This document shows, one piece after another, positions 35,971 through 46,875 of a stretch of DNA of 64,000 nucleotides. Below the pieces are notes generated by a model. The model did no database searches, had not been told where the DNA came from, and saw only the letters and a list, made by a program, of their open reading frames with translations. Position 1 is the stretch's first letter; each line of letters opens with the position of its first letter. Both the position numbers and the translations under genes were made by a program. Source of the DNA: Streptomyces sp. HNM0574 (GTDB lineage: Bacteria > Actinomycetota > Actinomycetes > Streptomycetales > Streptomycetaceae); NCBI RefSeq assembly GCF_012726235.1, contig NZ_JAASAH010000001.1:496001-560000 (forward strand), given 5' to 3'.

Positions 35971-38900
35971 CCGCACCAGCCACGGCGATCTCTACCTGCG
36001 CGACGTGCTCAACCTGCCCGAGTCCGTCCTCGCCGGGTCGTTCAAAGTCGATCTGTCCGAGGGCATCGATCAGGTCGAAGAATCCGTGGATCAGTACGTC
36101 GTCACGCCCAACATCGACAAGGCGCTGCGTCGCGCACTCAGCGTCGTACGGGAGTCGGTGCGTACGGGCAAGCCCAACGCGTCTTACCTGCACGGGTCGT
36201 TCGGTTCCGGCAAGAGCCACTTCATGACCGTGCTGCACGCGATCCTCTCCAACTCCCCGGCCGCACGCGGCAAGCCGACCCTTCAACCGATCATCGCCGA
36301 CCACGATTCCTGGCTGCGGGACCGTAAGTTCCTCAAGGTGCCCTTCCACCTCGTGGGCGCGACCGACCTGGACTCGGCGATCCTCGGCGGCTACGTCCGC
36401 TACATCCGCGAAGTGGAGCCGACCGCCTCCGTGCCGCCGGTATACCGGGCCGACGCGATGCTCGAAGACGCCCGCCGGCAGCGGGAGTTCTTCCAGGACG
36501 ACGCCCAGTTCGTGCGCTGGCTTGGAGATCCCGCTCTGCCGCAGGAGGAGGCCGCCACCGCCGCCAGCACCCCCGAAGACGACGACCTGGACGACCTCGA
36601 GGACCTCGACGCCAAGGAGGCGCCCAAGGTCTGGACCCCTGCTCTGCTCGACGAGGCTTTCGACGCCGCCCCCGGCGACAAGGCCCGCGACTGGCTGGCC
36701 TCGGCACTCCTCTCCGGCCCGTACTCCTCGTACACGCAGGGCGCGCTCGGTGCGAAGGATGCGTTCCTGCCGCTGGAGAACGGCCTGGACATCATCAGCC
36801 GGCACGCCAAGTCCCTCGGCTATGACGGGCTCATCCTGTTCATCGACGAGGTGATCCTCTGGCTGCAGGCGCACCTCAAGGACCGGACGTTCGTCAATAA
36901 CGAGGTCAACAAACTGGTCAAGCTGATCGAGTCGGGCACCGGCGGCCGTCCGCTGCCGATCGTCTCCTTCATCTCCCGGCAGCGCGACCTGTCCGAACTC
37001 ATCGGTGCCAACACCGTCGGACTGGACGCCAAGAATCTAGAGGGCCAGCTCAAGTACCTCGCGGGCCGGATCGACCCGATCGACCTGGAGGACCGCAACC
37101 TCCCGGAGATCGTGAAGGAGCGCGTCCTCAAGCCGAAGGACGACGCTGCGCGCGCCGCGCTCGACGCGGCCTTCGCCGGCATCGAGACGTCCAACCAGTC
37201 GGTGCGCGACGTCCTGCTCGACCCGCAGGGCGCCACCCACGCCGACTGGGCGGACTTCAAGGCCCTTTACCCGGTCTCCCCTGTGCTCTTGAACGTCCTG
37301 GTCGCGCTCTCCGGAGCCCTTCAGCGCGAGCGCACCGGGCTCAAGCTGCTCCAGCAGCTGCTCTACAAGCGGCGCGACGACCTGAAGGTCGGCCAGCTGA
37401 TCCCGCTCGGCGACCTGTGGGACGTACTCGCCGAGGACTTGAAGGGCGCCTTCACCGAGCGACTGACCCATGAGGCGGAGGCCGCCGACCGCTTCCACGG
37501 CAAGGTCCGGGAGTTCCTCCTGGAGAAGTACGGTTCTGCCGACGACCCGAAGTTCATCGCCGACGAGCGCTTCGTGAAGACCTTGCTGCTCGCCTACCTC
37601 GCCCCCGAGGTGCCCGCCCTGGCCCGGCTCACCGGCCCCCGCCTGTCCGCGCTCAACCACGGCTCGGTGCGCTCCCGCACCGGGCAGGAGGACCGGATCG
37701 TCGTCACCCGGCTGCGGGACCTGCAAGCCCACTTCCCTGGCGAGCTGCGCACCGAGGGGACCGCTGACCCGGTGTTCACGCTGCACCTCTCCGACCTTGA
37801 CGTCGAGCCGATCCTGGACAGCGTCGGCGAGAAGGACACCGTCCCTGCCCGCAAGCGCTGGGTGCACGAGTGGCTGTGGCGGGAGCTGGGGGTCGTCGAC
37901 GACGGAGGCTTCGTCGCCACGCGGGAGATCGTCTGGCACGGCACCAAGCGCACGGCCGAGTTCGTCTTCGAGAACGTACGGGACCGGCAGCTGCTGCCGT
38001 CCGCCCAGTTCGAGCCGTCCTCGGCGGACCGGATCCGCTTCGTCGTCGACTACCCCTTCGACGAGGAGGGCTCACCGAGCGCGGACGAGAACCGGGTCCG
38101 CGAGCTCCAGCAGGAGAAGCCGCAGGCGGCGACCATCGTCTGGATCCCCTCCTTCCTGGCCACCCAGCGGATCAACCAGCTCGGCCGACTCCTGAAGATC
38201 GACTACCTGCTCGACCGGGACCACCTCAAGGACTTTGCCACCCACCTCTCCTCCGACGACCAGATCCGGGTCAGGCACCAGCTCGAGGCCCAGCGCGAGA
38301 CGCTCACCGCGAACCTCGGCACCGTCCTGCACCAGGCGTACGGCATCAACAAGGGCAGCGACACCGACCTGGGGTCCGAAGTCACCGACGGTCGCCATGT
38401 GCACGCGCTGTACGCCGGGCACATCCCGGAGCTACACCGCGGCGGGGTCTTCGAGTACAACCTGCTGAAGCTCGCCGACGGTCTGCTCGACGCGATATAC
38501 CCCAAGCACCCCAACTTCGACCGCGCAGAGAACCGCAAGCCGGTCACCCCCGCGCAGTTCAAGAAGGCGTACGGCTGGATCGTCAAGGCCATGGACGACG
38601 GCTCCCGTCGGGTAGTGGTCGACAGCTCCGACCTGGCGCTCGTCGCGAAGATCGTGCACCCGCTGGAGCTCGGCGAGGTGCACGACGGCCCCCTGAATGT
38701 CTCCACCGACTGGCGCCGTGCCATCGAGCAACAGGCGGGCAAGCACCAGGCTAAGGGCGACTTCAAGGCCGAGGACATCCGCCAGTGGATCGCCGAACTC
38801 GGCTGGACCGGCCTGGACCGGATCGTGTCCAACCTGGTGATAGCTACCTACGCGCTGATCGCGGACCGTTCCTGGCTCTACAACGGCGAGCCGAGGCCGG

Positions 38901-39865
38901 CCCCGCCCCTCGACCAGATCGGCCCGGGTTGGACCCTGAGAGCCCAGGAACTTCCCGGCGCCGAGGAGTTCGCCGCCGCGCACACCCGGGCCGCCGCCGT
39001 CTTCGGCACCAGTGTGCCCACCGTGCTCTTCGCCCGTAACGTCAATGCGCTCGCAGAGCACGTACGGGAGAAGGCGGAGGCCCGCGAGGACGCCGTGGAC
39101 GAACTGCGCCGCGCCCTGGAGGGCTACCGCACCTCCCTCGGGATCACTGGCACGGAGCCGACGGCGCGTGAGCGCGCGGTGCGCGACGCCGCCGACCTGC
39201 TCGCCCGCATCCGGCAGACACCGGAGCCGACCCCGCTCGCCCGGGACCTCGCGGCGGCCTCCTACGCCACCACCGACGTCGTCCTCGCCAAGACTGTCTC
39301 GTCGGCGCAGCAGGTCCTGGCCGCGCTCGACGGAACCGATTGGGAACTCGTCGACAGCCTGAGCGCCTACACCGGGCGCGGGGACACCCTCGCTGACCGT
39401 TCAAGGCACCTCTTGGCCGAGATCGCCGAGGCGGCGGCCAAGGACGAGTTCGACACCGCACTCGCCCCGGTACTGACCGGCACCCGCAGCAGGGCAGTCG
39501 CACTGATCAACGAGGCGGCACGGCTCAGCACCGTGGCGCAGCCCACACCGCCGCCCGCTCCCGTCGCCCCCCGCCCCGCCGACGCCGAGGACGTCAGCCT
39601 GACGACTCACGCAGAGCCGGCGGTCCCCTCCACGCGACCAGACGCCCCACAGTGGGGTGCCCCGACGGAGCCCGTCGCCCGCCGCGCTCGGAAGGTGCTC
39701 GCGGCCGGCGACAGCAGCGTCCTGGAGGAGACGCTCGGCGACGCGCTGTCCGGAGTCCAGGACGAAATCCGCACTTATGCGGCTGCACACCCCGGAGTGG
39801 AGATCGAGATCAACTGGACGGTCGTGAACCCGGAGACCGCCGGCGACGCGGGCGGCGAGAGCTGA
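35963..39865 (+). CDS. pglY: BREX-2 ATPase PglY (BrxC-like)
   Basis: A 1300-residue protein beginning with the PglY/BrxC pattern (DLYLRDVLNLPESVLAGSFKVDLSEG). A P-loop GSFGSGKSHF lies at residues 78-87 and a Walker B-like LILFIDEVILWL near 290. The family forms large AAA-type ATPases required for BREX phage exclusion. The ATG overlaps the end of pglX by 8 nt, so expression is coupled. The length is typical for type 2 systems. Base composition returns to the high-GC norm of the operon. Confidence 0.93.
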   Translation: MSNRTSHGDLYLRDVLNLPESVLAGSFKVDLSEGIDQVEESVDQYVVTPNIDKALRRALSVVRESVRTGKPNASYLHGSFGSGKSHFMTVLHAILSNSPAARGKPTLQPIIADHDSWLRDRKFLKVPFHLVGATDLDSAILGGYVRYIREVEPTASVPPVYRADAMLEDARRQREFFQDDAQFVRWLGDPALPQEEAATAASTPEDDDLDDLEDLDAKEAPKVWTPALLDEAFDAAPGDKARDWLASALLSGPYSSYTQGALGAKDAFLPLENGLDIISRHAKSLGYDGLILFIDEVILWLQAHLKDRTFVNNEVNKLVKLIESGTGGRPLPIVSFISRQRDLSELIGANTVGLDAKNLEGQLKYLAGRIDPIDLEDRNLPEIVKERVLKPKDDAARAALDAAFAGIETSNQSVRDVLLDPQGATHADWADFKALYPVSPVLLNVLVALSGALQRERTGLKLLQQLLYKRRDDLKVGQLIPLGDLWDVLAEDLKGAFTERLTHEAEAADRFHGKVREFLLEKYGSADDPKFIADERFVKTLLLAYLAPEVPALARLTGPRLSALNHGSVRSRTGQEDRIVVTRLRDLQAHFPGELRTEGTADPVFTLHLSDLDVEPILDSVGEKDTVPARKRWVHEWLWRELGVVDDGGFVATREIVWHGTKRTAEFVFENVRDRQLLPSAQFEPSSADRIRFVVDYPFDEEGSPSADENRVRELQQEKPQAATIVWIPSFLATQRINQLGRLLKIDYLLDRDHLKDFATHLSSDDQIRVRHQLEAQRETLTANLGTVLHQAYGINKGSDTDLGSEVTDGRHVHALYAGHIPELHRGGVFEYNLLKLADGLLDAIYPKHPNFDRAENRKPVTPAQFKKAYGWIVKAMDDGSRRVVVDSSDLALVAKIVHPLELGEVHDGPLNVSTDWRRAIEQQAGKHQAKGDFKAEDIRQWIAELGWTGLDRIVSNLVIATYALIADRSWLYNGEPRPAPPLDQIGPGWTLRAQELPGAEEFAAAHTRAAAVFGTSVPTVLFARNVNALAEHVREKAEAREDAVDELRRALEGYRTSLGITGTEPTARERAVRDAADLLARIRQTPEPTPLARDLAAASYATTDVVLAKTVSSAQQVLAALDGTDWELVDSLSAYTGRGDTLADRSRHLLAEIAEAAAKDEFDTALAPVLTGTRSRAVALINEAARLSTVAQPTPPPAPVAPRPADAEDVSLTTHAEPAVPSTRPDAPQWGAPTEPVARRARKVLAAGDSSVLEETLGDALSGVQDEIRTYAAAHPGVEIEINWTVVNPETAGDAGGES

Positions 39866-42708
39866 TGGGGGTCACTGTGCCGGAACTCGACCAGCGGGTC
39901 GTCGCCGGACTGCTCACCGCCCACATCCCACTAGCCAAGGGGCGTCGACTCGTTCTGGTACAGGGCAAGTACGCGGCGGGCAGCCCCGAGGAGTTCACCC
40001 TCTCCGTCGGGGAGGGCGAGCGACGGTCGGTCCGGGTCGTGCACAGCACCTCGGTGCTCGGCATCACCGACGCCTGGCAGGCCCATCTCGCGGACAGTGG
40101 TACGGACTCCAGTACGGGCAGTCGTACGGGCACGGGCAATCGGCGAGACGTCCTCGTGGTGACGACCGACGTCCCCGACGACCGGCTCGGGCTCGACCTG
40201 GTCGGCGAGATGATGCGCTCGCACGTCATCAAGGTGGACGAGGCCGACATCGTCAAGCAGCTCTTCGGTGCCGCCGACCTGGACCCACGGATGCGCCGCG
40301 ACCCCTGGCTGTGGCTGCCCGCCGCACTGATCGCGGCCGAACCGGCCGCCGGGGGCTGGCCGCAGCACGGGGCCGTGCTCACCCTGGACGCTGCGATGCG
40401 CGCCCTGGTCGGCTGCCGCCTCGGCCTTATCGAGGTCTTCGAGGGCGGCGGCTCGGTCGACATGGACGCACTGCTCGCCTGGTCCCGCACTCCCGGCGGA
40501 CCTGAACAGTTCGCCGCGCTTGAGGAGACCGAACGGTCCGGTATCGCCGGCTGGCTGGAGCAGAGCGCTGGCGACGCTGCCCCGCTGCTTCTTCGCCTTG
40601 CACTGAACGGACGCGGCGCCGAAGCCACCGCGCTCGGTGTGCTCGCCTCCGCAGTCGCCGGGGACAACGCCTCCCCTGATGCGGCCATGGCCCTGGGCAC
40701 TCTCTTCGGCGCCGCAGGCGCCAAGGTCACCGAATTGCGCGCCTACGCCCGCGCGGTGGAAGGCACCCTCACCCGCTGGATCGACGAAGCCGCCGGCCGC
40801 GGCGATTCGGCCGACAAGGCCCGGCAGCGGGTACTTGAGGTGCTTCGCCAGGCCGACGAGCTCGCCACCGCCGCTCATCTGACCGACGCCCTGGCCGACA
40901 ACCCCTTCCTGCCTTCCAGCTTCCAGTCGCGGCTCAGGCTCCTCGCCGAGGCACTGCCTGCCGGCCCGGAAGCCGCCCAGACCGCATGGGAGCACGTGCG
41001 GGACCACCGGACAGCCGCACTGTTCGCCCCGCACCGGGTCGAACTCGCACAGATGGCAGTCCGGCTCACCCGCTGGCTGGACGAGCCGGAACCGCAGGTG
41101 ACCGACGTCGACCAGGCCGTACGTGCGCAAGCGGCCGACTGGGGCCTGGTCGACCGGGCCCTCACCCAGCTGCGATCCGGCGACGCCGAGGCTGCCCCGG
41201 CGCTAGCCCGCGCCTACCAGGACCTGCACGACGCCGCACAGCGACGGCGCCGCACCCTCGACGAGACCTTCGCCTCGAAGCTCGCCGCATGGGCCGCCCA
41301 TGCCACGGCCGGACACTCCGAAGGCGCACTTCTCATCGAGGACGTCCTCGAACAGATTGTGGCCCCGCTCGCGATGAAGAAGGACAGGCCCCGCCCACTC
41401 CTGATCGTCCTTGACGCTATGAGCAGCGCGGTCGCCGCCCAGCTCGGCGAGGAACTGACCAGCGCCGCCCGCTGGAGCGAACTGGCGGCCGGCGGACAGC
41501 GGGCTGCTGCAGTCGCGATGATCCCCTCGGTAACGGTGATCAGCCGGGCCACCCTGCTCTCCGGACGCCCGACCTCAGGCGGGCAGAGCGTGGAACAGGA
41601 AGGCTTCACCACCTTCTGGCGCGACCGGCACCGACTCGACTCCTCGCTCTTCCACAAGGCGGATATCCCCGGCCCACCCGGCCATCTGCTCCACCCGCGC
41701 TTGGTCGCCGCCCTCGCCTCGGACGACGTGGTCGCGGTGGTCCTCAACGCCATCGACGACAGCCTTGACCACGGACAGCAAGGCTCTGTCTCCGCCTGGT
41801 CCGCGGCTGACATCACCTACCTCCCGGAACTCCTCAACGCGGCCCGCGGGCAGGGCCGCCCGGTGGTCCTGGTCTCCGACCACGGCCACGTGCTGGACCA
41901 GGCCGATCCCGGTGAGGGGCCGGTGCCCGCCGAAGGCGTGGAGTCCGCACGTTGGCGCACCGGCACGGTCCCCGGAGAGGGGGAGGTCCAGCTCGCCGGC
42001 CCCCGCATCCTGGAGAACGGCGGCCGGGTCACCGTCCCCTGGGACGAGCGGATCCGGTACACCCCGCGCAAGGCTGGCTACCATGGCGGAGCGACTCTCG
42101 CAGAGATGACCGTGCCGGTCCTCGTCCTCGCCCCCTCGGCCGCGTTCGCACCAGCCGGGTGGAGCGAGGTGTCGGCGGAGTCCGTACAGCCTCAGTGGTG
42201 GAAGCCGCGCGAGGGCACTCCCGGTGCCCCCGCTCCGGTCGAACCGGCCCGGAATCCAGTGCCTCCCAAGCAGAAGCCGCGGCCGCAGGAGGGCGTGCCG
42301 TTCACCGACGACGCGGTCAAGACACCTGCAGGGAAGAGCACACCCCCCTCCCCCGAGCCGGTCGGTCTCGGTCCGCAGGTGGTCGCCACCAAGATCTACG
42401 AGGACCAAGGCAAATACGTCCGCAAGGCACCAGATCGCAAGGTGGTGGCTGCTGTCATCGACGCGCTCGACGCGGCGGGCGGCACCTTGTCTCTCGCCGC
42501 CGTCACAGCAGCCGTCACCGCCTCCGGCGGACGGACCCACACCCGCCCTGAGGGCCTGGTTACCATGCTCACCCGGCTGCTCAACATCGAGGGATACGAG
42601 GTCATCGGACTGGTCGACTCCCGCACCCGGGTCCGCCTGGATCGCGACATGCTGCGCGAACAGTTCGAACTCACTGGCCAGGCAGGCTCTGCAGGGGAGA
42701 ACAGCTGA
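39865..42708 (+). CDS. pglZ: BREX-2 phosphatase-like protein PglZ
   Basis: A 947-residue protein with the PglZ alkaline-phosphatase superfamily domain in its centre: LLIVLDAMSS (Asp517), SVTVISRATLLSG for the nucleophile region and VVLVSDHGHVLD (Asp672, His673, His675). PglZ is the universal marker protein of BREX systems. A linker rich in Pro and a winged-helix-like C terminus follow. ATG 39865 shares one base with the TGA of pglY (TGATG). A Gly/Ser/Thr-rich loop sits at about residues 75-92. Confidence 0.93.
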   Translation: MGVTVPELDQRVVAGLLTAHIPLAKGRRLVLVQGKYAAGSPEEFTLSVGEGERRSVRVVHSTSVLGITDAWQAHLADSGTDSSTGSRTGTGNRRDVLVVTTDVPDDRLGLDLVGEMMRSHVIKVDEADIVKQLFGAADLDPRMRRDPWLWLPAALIAAEPAAGGWPQHGAVLTLDAAMRALVGCRLGLIEVFEGGGSVDMDALLAWSRTPGGPEQFAALEETERSGIAGWLEQSAGDAAPLLLRLALNGRGAEATALGVLASAVAGDNASPDAAMALGTLFGAAGAKVTELRAYARAVEGTLTRWIDEAAGRGDSADKARQRVLEVLRQADELATAAHLTDALADNPFLPSSFQSRLRLLAEALPAGPEAAQTAWEHVRDHRTAALFAPHRVELAQMAVRLTRWLDEPEPQVTDVDQAVRAQAADWGLVDRALTQLRSGDAEAAPALARAYQDLHDAAQRRRRTLDETFASKLAAWAAHATAGHSEGALLIEDVLEQIVAPLAMKKDRPRPLLIVLDAMSSAVAAQLGEELTSAARWSELAAGGQRAAAVAMIPSVTVISRATLLSGRPTSGGQSVEQEGFTTFWRDRHRLDSSLFHKADIPGPPGHLLHPRLVAALASDDVVAVVLNAIDDSLDHGQQGSVSAWSAADITYLPELLNAARGQGRPVVLVSDHGHVLDQADPGEGPVPAEGVESARWRTGTVPGEGEVQLAGPRILENGGRVTVPWDERIRYTPRKAGYHGGATLAEMTVPVLVLAPSAAFAPAGWSEVSAESVQPQWWKPREGTPGAPAPVEPARNPVPPKQKPRPQEGVPFTDDAVKTPAGKSTPPSPEPVGLGPQVVATKIYEDQGKYVRKAPDRKVVAAVIDALDAAGGTLSLAAVTAAVTASGGRTHTRPEGLVTMLTRLLNIEGYEVIGLVDSRTRVRLDRDMLREQFELTGQAGSAGENS

Positions 42709-44036
42709 TGACCACCACACGCGTGAGCGCGGCCCGTCGCCGGGAGGTCCTGGACGCACTGCGGCGCGGCACCGTACCGCAGACCGGGCTCGACCTCTTC
42801 GCGGTTGGCCTGAACCGTTTCACTCCCGCCCTGGACGAGCGGATCACAGGTACCGCGAGCGGCAGCGGCGCCTTCCACGCGATCCGCGGTGAGTACGGCT
42901 CCGGCAAGACCTTCTTTGCCCGCTGGCTCGCTGAACGTGCCAAACGGGCCGGGCTCGCCACCGCCGAGATCCAGATCTCCGAGACCGAGACCCCGCTGCA
43001 CAAACTGGAGACGGTCTACCGCCGCCTCACCGAACGCCTCACCACCGCCACCGAACCGGCCAGCGCCCTGCGGGCTGTCGTGGACGGCTGGTTCTTTACT
43101 CTGGAAGAGGAGGTGGACGAGGCCCACCCCGAACTCGCCGAAGACTCCGAGGCGTTGGAAGGTGCTGTAGAGAACCTCTTGGAGGAACGGCTGCGCTCGG
43201 TCGCCCGTACCACGCCCGCCTTCTCCGCCGCCCTACGCGGCTACCGCAAGGCCGTTGTCGCCGGGGACACCGCCACCGCCGAGGCCGTCATCGCCTGGCT
43301 CGGCGGCCAGAAGTCGGTCGCCGCCTCCGCCCGGCGCACCGCAGGCGTGCGCGGCGACCTCGACCACTTCGCCGCCCTCGGCTTCCTCCAGGGCCTGCTC
43401 ACCGTGCTCAGAGACTGCGGCCACCCCGGACTCCTCGTAGTTCTCGACGAGATCGAAACCCTTCAGCGGGTACGGGGAGACGTACGCGAAAAGGGGCTCA
43501 ACGCCCTGCGCCAGCTCCTCGACGAGATCGACTCCGGACGCTTCCCCGGCCTCTTCCTCGTGATGACCGGCACCCCCGCCTTCTACGACGGCCAGCAGGG
43601 AGTGCAGCGCCTCCCCCCGCTCGCACAACGCCTGGCCACGGACTTCTCCACCGACCCGCGCTTCGACTCCCCCCGCGCGGTCCAACTCCGGCTGACCGGC
43701 TTCGACCTACAGCGGCTCGGCGAACTCGGCCGCGCTGTACGGGACTTGTACGCGGGCTCGGCCCGTAACCCGGAACGCATCGCCGCACTCGTCGACGACG
43801 CGTACGTCAGCGAACTGGCCACCGCGATGACCGGCCGGCTCGGCGGCCGCGCCGGCATCGCGCCCAGGCTCTTCCTGCGGAAACTGGTCGCGGACGTACT
43901 CGACCGGGTCGACGAGTTCGAGGACTTCGACCCGCGCACCCATTACGCGCTGACCGTCAGCACGGCAGAATTGACCGACATCGAGCGCAACGCGGCGGCG
44001 GACAGCGCCGACGAGATCGAACTGGATCTATCGTGA
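42708..44036 (+). CDS. brxD: BREX system ATP-binding protein BrxD
   Basis: A 442-residue ATPase of the DUF2791 type with P-loop GEYGSGKTFF (Gly61, Lys67) and Walker B LLVVLDEIETLQRVRGDVREKGLNALRQLLDEI. BrxD is specific to the type 2 BREX layout. ATG 42708 overlaps the pglZ stop by one base (TGATG). It probably works with the helicase encoded next. No anomalies are seen. Confidence 0.92.
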   Translation: MTTTRVSAARRREVLDALRRGTVPQTGLDLFAVGLNRFTPALDERITGTASGSGAFHAIRGEYGSGKTFFARWLAERAKRAGLATAEIQISETETPLHKLETVYRRLTERLTTATEPASALRAVVDGWFFTLEEEVDEAHPELAEDSEALEGAVENLLEERLRSVARTTPAFSAALRGYRKAVVAGDTATAEAVIAWLGGQKSVAASARRTAGVRGDLDHFAALGFLQGLLTVLRDCGHPGLLVVLDEIETLQRVRGDVREKGLNALRQLLDEIDSGRFPGLFLVMTGTPAFYDGQQGVQRLPPLAQRLATDFSTDPRFDSPRAVQLRLTGFDLQRLGELGRAVRDLYAGSARNPERIAALVDDAYVSELATAMTGRLGGRAGIAPRLFLRKLVADVLDRVDEFEDFDPRTHYALTVSTAELTDIERNAAADSADEIELDLS

Positions 44037-46156
44037 CGGGCGCACCCGAGCCGCTCGACCGGCTCCACCCCGGCCTGGTCCACCACATCGTCAACACTCT
44101 CGGCTGGACGAGCCTGCGGCCGCTGCAGGAGGAGTCCATCGTCCCGCTGCTCGACGGCTCGGACGCGATCCTGCTCGCGCCCACCGCCGGCGGCAAGACC
44201 GAGGCGGCCTCCTTCCCGCTGCTCTCCCGGATGGACCGGGAACGCTGGACGGGCACCTCGATCCTTTACGTGTGCCCGCTGAAGGCGCTGCTCAACAACC
44301 TTCTGTCGCGCTTGGAAACCTACAGCTCCTGGCTGGGCCGGACAGCAGCCCTGTGGCACGGTGACGTGTCACAGCCGAAGCGCAGGCGGATCCTGGCCGC
44401 CCGGCCAGACATCCTGCTGACCACCCCCGAATCCCTCGAAGCGATGCTGGTCAGCGCCAACGTCGACCATCAGGCCTTCTTCGCCGGGCTGCGCACCATC
44501 GTCGTGGACGAGGTGCACGCCTTCGCCGGGGACGATCGGGGCTGGCACCTGCTCGCCGTCCTCGAACGCCTGGAGCGCGTGGTGGGACGACCGGTGCAGC
44601 GGGTCGGTCTCTCGGCCACCGTGGGCAACCCGGAGGAACTGCTCGGCTGGCTGCAGGGGGCGGGCCGGGGCAGGCGGACCGCCACGGTCGTCGCCCCACA
44701 TCTGCGCGAGGAGCAGCCCGTTCTCCCGCCGCCCGGCGACATCCAGCTCGACTACGTGGGCTCGGTGGAGAACGCGGCCAAGGTGATCGCGGCGTTGCAC
44801 CGGGGGGAGAAGCGCCTCGTTTTCTGCGAGTCACGGCGACAGGTGGAAAAGCTCGGCGAGTCCCTGCGGGCCAAGGGCGTCAGGACCTTCCTCTCCCACG
44901 CCTCACTCTCCGTGGACGAGCGGCGACGGGCTGAGGAGGCTTTCGCGGAGGCCCGCGACTGCGTGATCGTCTCCACTTCCACCCTCGAACTCGGCATCGA
45001 CGTCGGCGACCTCGACCGGGTTATCCAGATCGACGCACCCGGCACAGTGGCCTCGTTTCTGCAACGCCTCGGCCGTACCGGCCGGCGCGCCGGTTCCACC
45101 CGCAACTGCCTCTTCCTCGCCCTCGACGAGGACGGCCTGCTCGCCTCCGCCGCCCTGCTCCTCCTGTGGTCGCGTGGCTGGGTCGAGCCGGTTGTCGCCC
45201 CGCCCGAGCCACGTCACATCGCCGCTCAGCAAATCCTTGCGCTCTGTCTGCAGGAGCACCGGGTCGGCGACCGGCTCTGGCCCGAGTGGTGGGGTGGCCT
45301 CGCACCCTTCGGGCCCGCCGCGGAGCCGATCGTGCGGCACCTGGTGGAGGACGGATTCCTCGACCAGGACGGCGGGATGCTGTTCATCGGCCCCGAGGCC
45401 GAACAGCGCTTCGGATTCCGCCACTTCATGGATCTCACGGCGGTGTTCACGGCCGCCCCCGAGTTCACCGTGCTGGCCGGCCGCACCGAGATCGGCACCA
45501 CCGACCCGGCGCTGCTCACGGAGGAGGTAGCGGGCCCACGGCGGCTGCTGCTCGCCGGCCGCAGCTGGGAGGTGACCTACATCGACTGGGGGCGTCGCCG
45601 CTGCTTCGTCGAACCCGTCGAGGGCGGCGGCCGCGCCCGCTGGGGAGGTATGGGCGGAGGACGGGCCACCTCGTACGAGCTCACGCGCGGGGCCCGCGAG
45701 GTCCTGCTCGGCGCGACACCTCCGGTCACCCTCACCCGTCGTGCGGAGGCGGCACTCGCCGAAGCCCGGGAGAGCGGCGCGGAGCTGGTGCATCCGGAGC
45801 GGACGGTGATTCTGCGGGGCGGCAAGGACACTGGAGTGCGCTGGTGGACCTGGGCCGGCCAGCGAGCCAATGCGACGCTGGCCGCAACGCTCAGCACGGT
45901 GGCCGACCCTGTCCAGCGGCCCACCGCCACGCATCTCCGGCTGCGCGAGGACCTCACCCCCGATGCCTGGAAGCAGGCCGTCGCAGATGTCACGGATCGG
46001 ATGTGTCTGCCCTCGGTCGATCCTCAGGCCTTGAACGGACTGAAGTTCAGCGCCGCGCTACCCGCCCGGCTGGCGGAGGCCACTCTGGCCGCTCGCCTCG
46101 CGGACCTGGACGGCGCGGAGGCAAGCCTGGCGCAAGCCGTCCGATTCACCGGTTAA
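44033..46156 (+). CDS. brxHI: BREX system DEAD/DEAH helicase BrxHI
   Basis: A 707-residue superfamily 2 helicase related to Lhr: Q-like motif LGWTSLRPLQEESI, P-loop PTAGGKTEA (50-58), DEVH (159-162), then VGLSATVGNP, STLELGIDVGD and QRLGRTGRRAG. A C-terminal domain follows. It is the last gene of the BREX operon. GTG 44033 overlaps the brxD stop by 4 nt. With this gene the type 2 set is complete. No terminator is obvious in the following 300 nt. Confidence 0.92.
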   Translation: MTGAPEPLDRLHPGLVHHIVNTLGWTSLRPLQEESIVPLLDGSDAILLAPTAGGKTEAASFPLLSRMDRERWTGTSILYVCPLKALLNNLLSRLETYSSWLGRTAALWHGDVSQPKRRRILAARPDILLTTPESLEAMLVSANVDHQAFFAGLRTIVVDEVHAFAGDDRGWHLLAVLERLERVVGRPVQRVGLSATVGNPEELLGWLQGAGRGRRTATVVAPHLREEQPVLPPPGDIQLDYVGSVENAAKVIAALHRGEKRLVFCESRRQVEKLGESLRAKGVRTFLSHASLSVDERRRAEEAFAEARDCVIVSTSTLELGIDVGDLDRVIQIDAPGTVASFLQRLGRTGRRAGSTRNCLFLALDEDGLLASAALLLLWSRGWVEPVVAPPEPRHIAAQQILALCLQEHRVGDRLWPEWWGGLAPFGPAAEPIVRHLVEDGFLDQDGGMLFIGPEAEQRFGFRHFMDLTAVFTAAPEFTVLAGRTEIGTTDPALLTEEVAGPRRLLLAGRSWEVTYIDWGRRRCFVEPVEGGGRARWGGMGGGRATSYELTRGAREVLLGATPPVTLTRRAEAALAEARESGAELVHPERTVILRGGKDTGVRWWTWAGQRANATLAATLSTVADPVQRPTATHLRLREDLTPDAWKQAVADVTDRMCLPSVDPQALNGLKFSAALPARLAEATLAARLADLDGAEASLAQAVRFTG

Positions 46157-46550
46157 GGGTGCTACGCCCTGTGACCTCGCGGAGCAACTGCGTGAGTTCC
46201 TCAGCCAGACTCGGCCCGTGCCGTCACGCCGCCCATGCGTACCGTGGAGAGCGTGCCGAGCAGGAGTGCAGAGCCGTCAGGGTGCGCAAGAGATACGCCG
46301 ATGCGTCGTCGAAGAGTGACCTGTCACGCGCCTGGCGACAACCGCGGCCGTGCCGGGGCTGGCTCGGGAAAGAGGCTGACGACCTGATCGGGCAGAAAAG
46401 GCCCACCACCTACGACCGGGCGGTGAGGTTCTCTCAGCGAAGTGATCGACGCGATGGAGTGTGGACGGCTCAACACGTTCGCGACCAGGGGCTGTTGACC
46501 TCGGCGGTAGCCAGGCGTGAAGCCCCCTGGTAGGAACAGGCCTGCCAAGA

Positions 46551-46680
46551 TCATGTCCGCTGAACCAGGCGCCACGTTGGTCGCCTATGGTGCCACTCTC
46601 GACATCTCGCTCCACAGGGTGGAGTACGTCGCCCGTCGCCTGGCCGCCCACCGCCACCGGATCGGCGCCCCGGAAGCACT
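46551..46680 (+). pseudogene. Possible fragment of an IS5-like transposase N terminus
   Basis: The frame from ATG 46553 reads LVAYGATLDISLHRVEYVARRLAAHRHRIGAPE, which resembles the opening of Streptomyces IS5-family transposases, then loses similarity. There is no transposase body or terminal repeat. The rest of 46157-46859 holds no gene I can support, so the right end of the island looks decayed. Confidence 0.35.
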
Positions 46681-46875
46681 CCCGGGAACAAACCCGCCTG
46701 GTCTTCGAGTTGAGGGCACCGACCCCGGAGAGCATCGATCTCACCGTGCACAGCACCAGCGGCCACGCATACACGGAGCGCCTCGACCGTACGTAGAGCG
46801 CACGGCTCCCCACATGCTCCGGCTCACCCCAGCGTGATCACCGTGGTCAGCGGGGTGATGCGTGGGGGATTGGGC

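Noticed and set aside
46224..46837. Small genes in the right end of the island
   Set aside because: Several frames of 60-180 codons exist, but none has a convincing ribosome site or family pattern beyond the short IS5-like similarity recorded as a low-confidence remnant.
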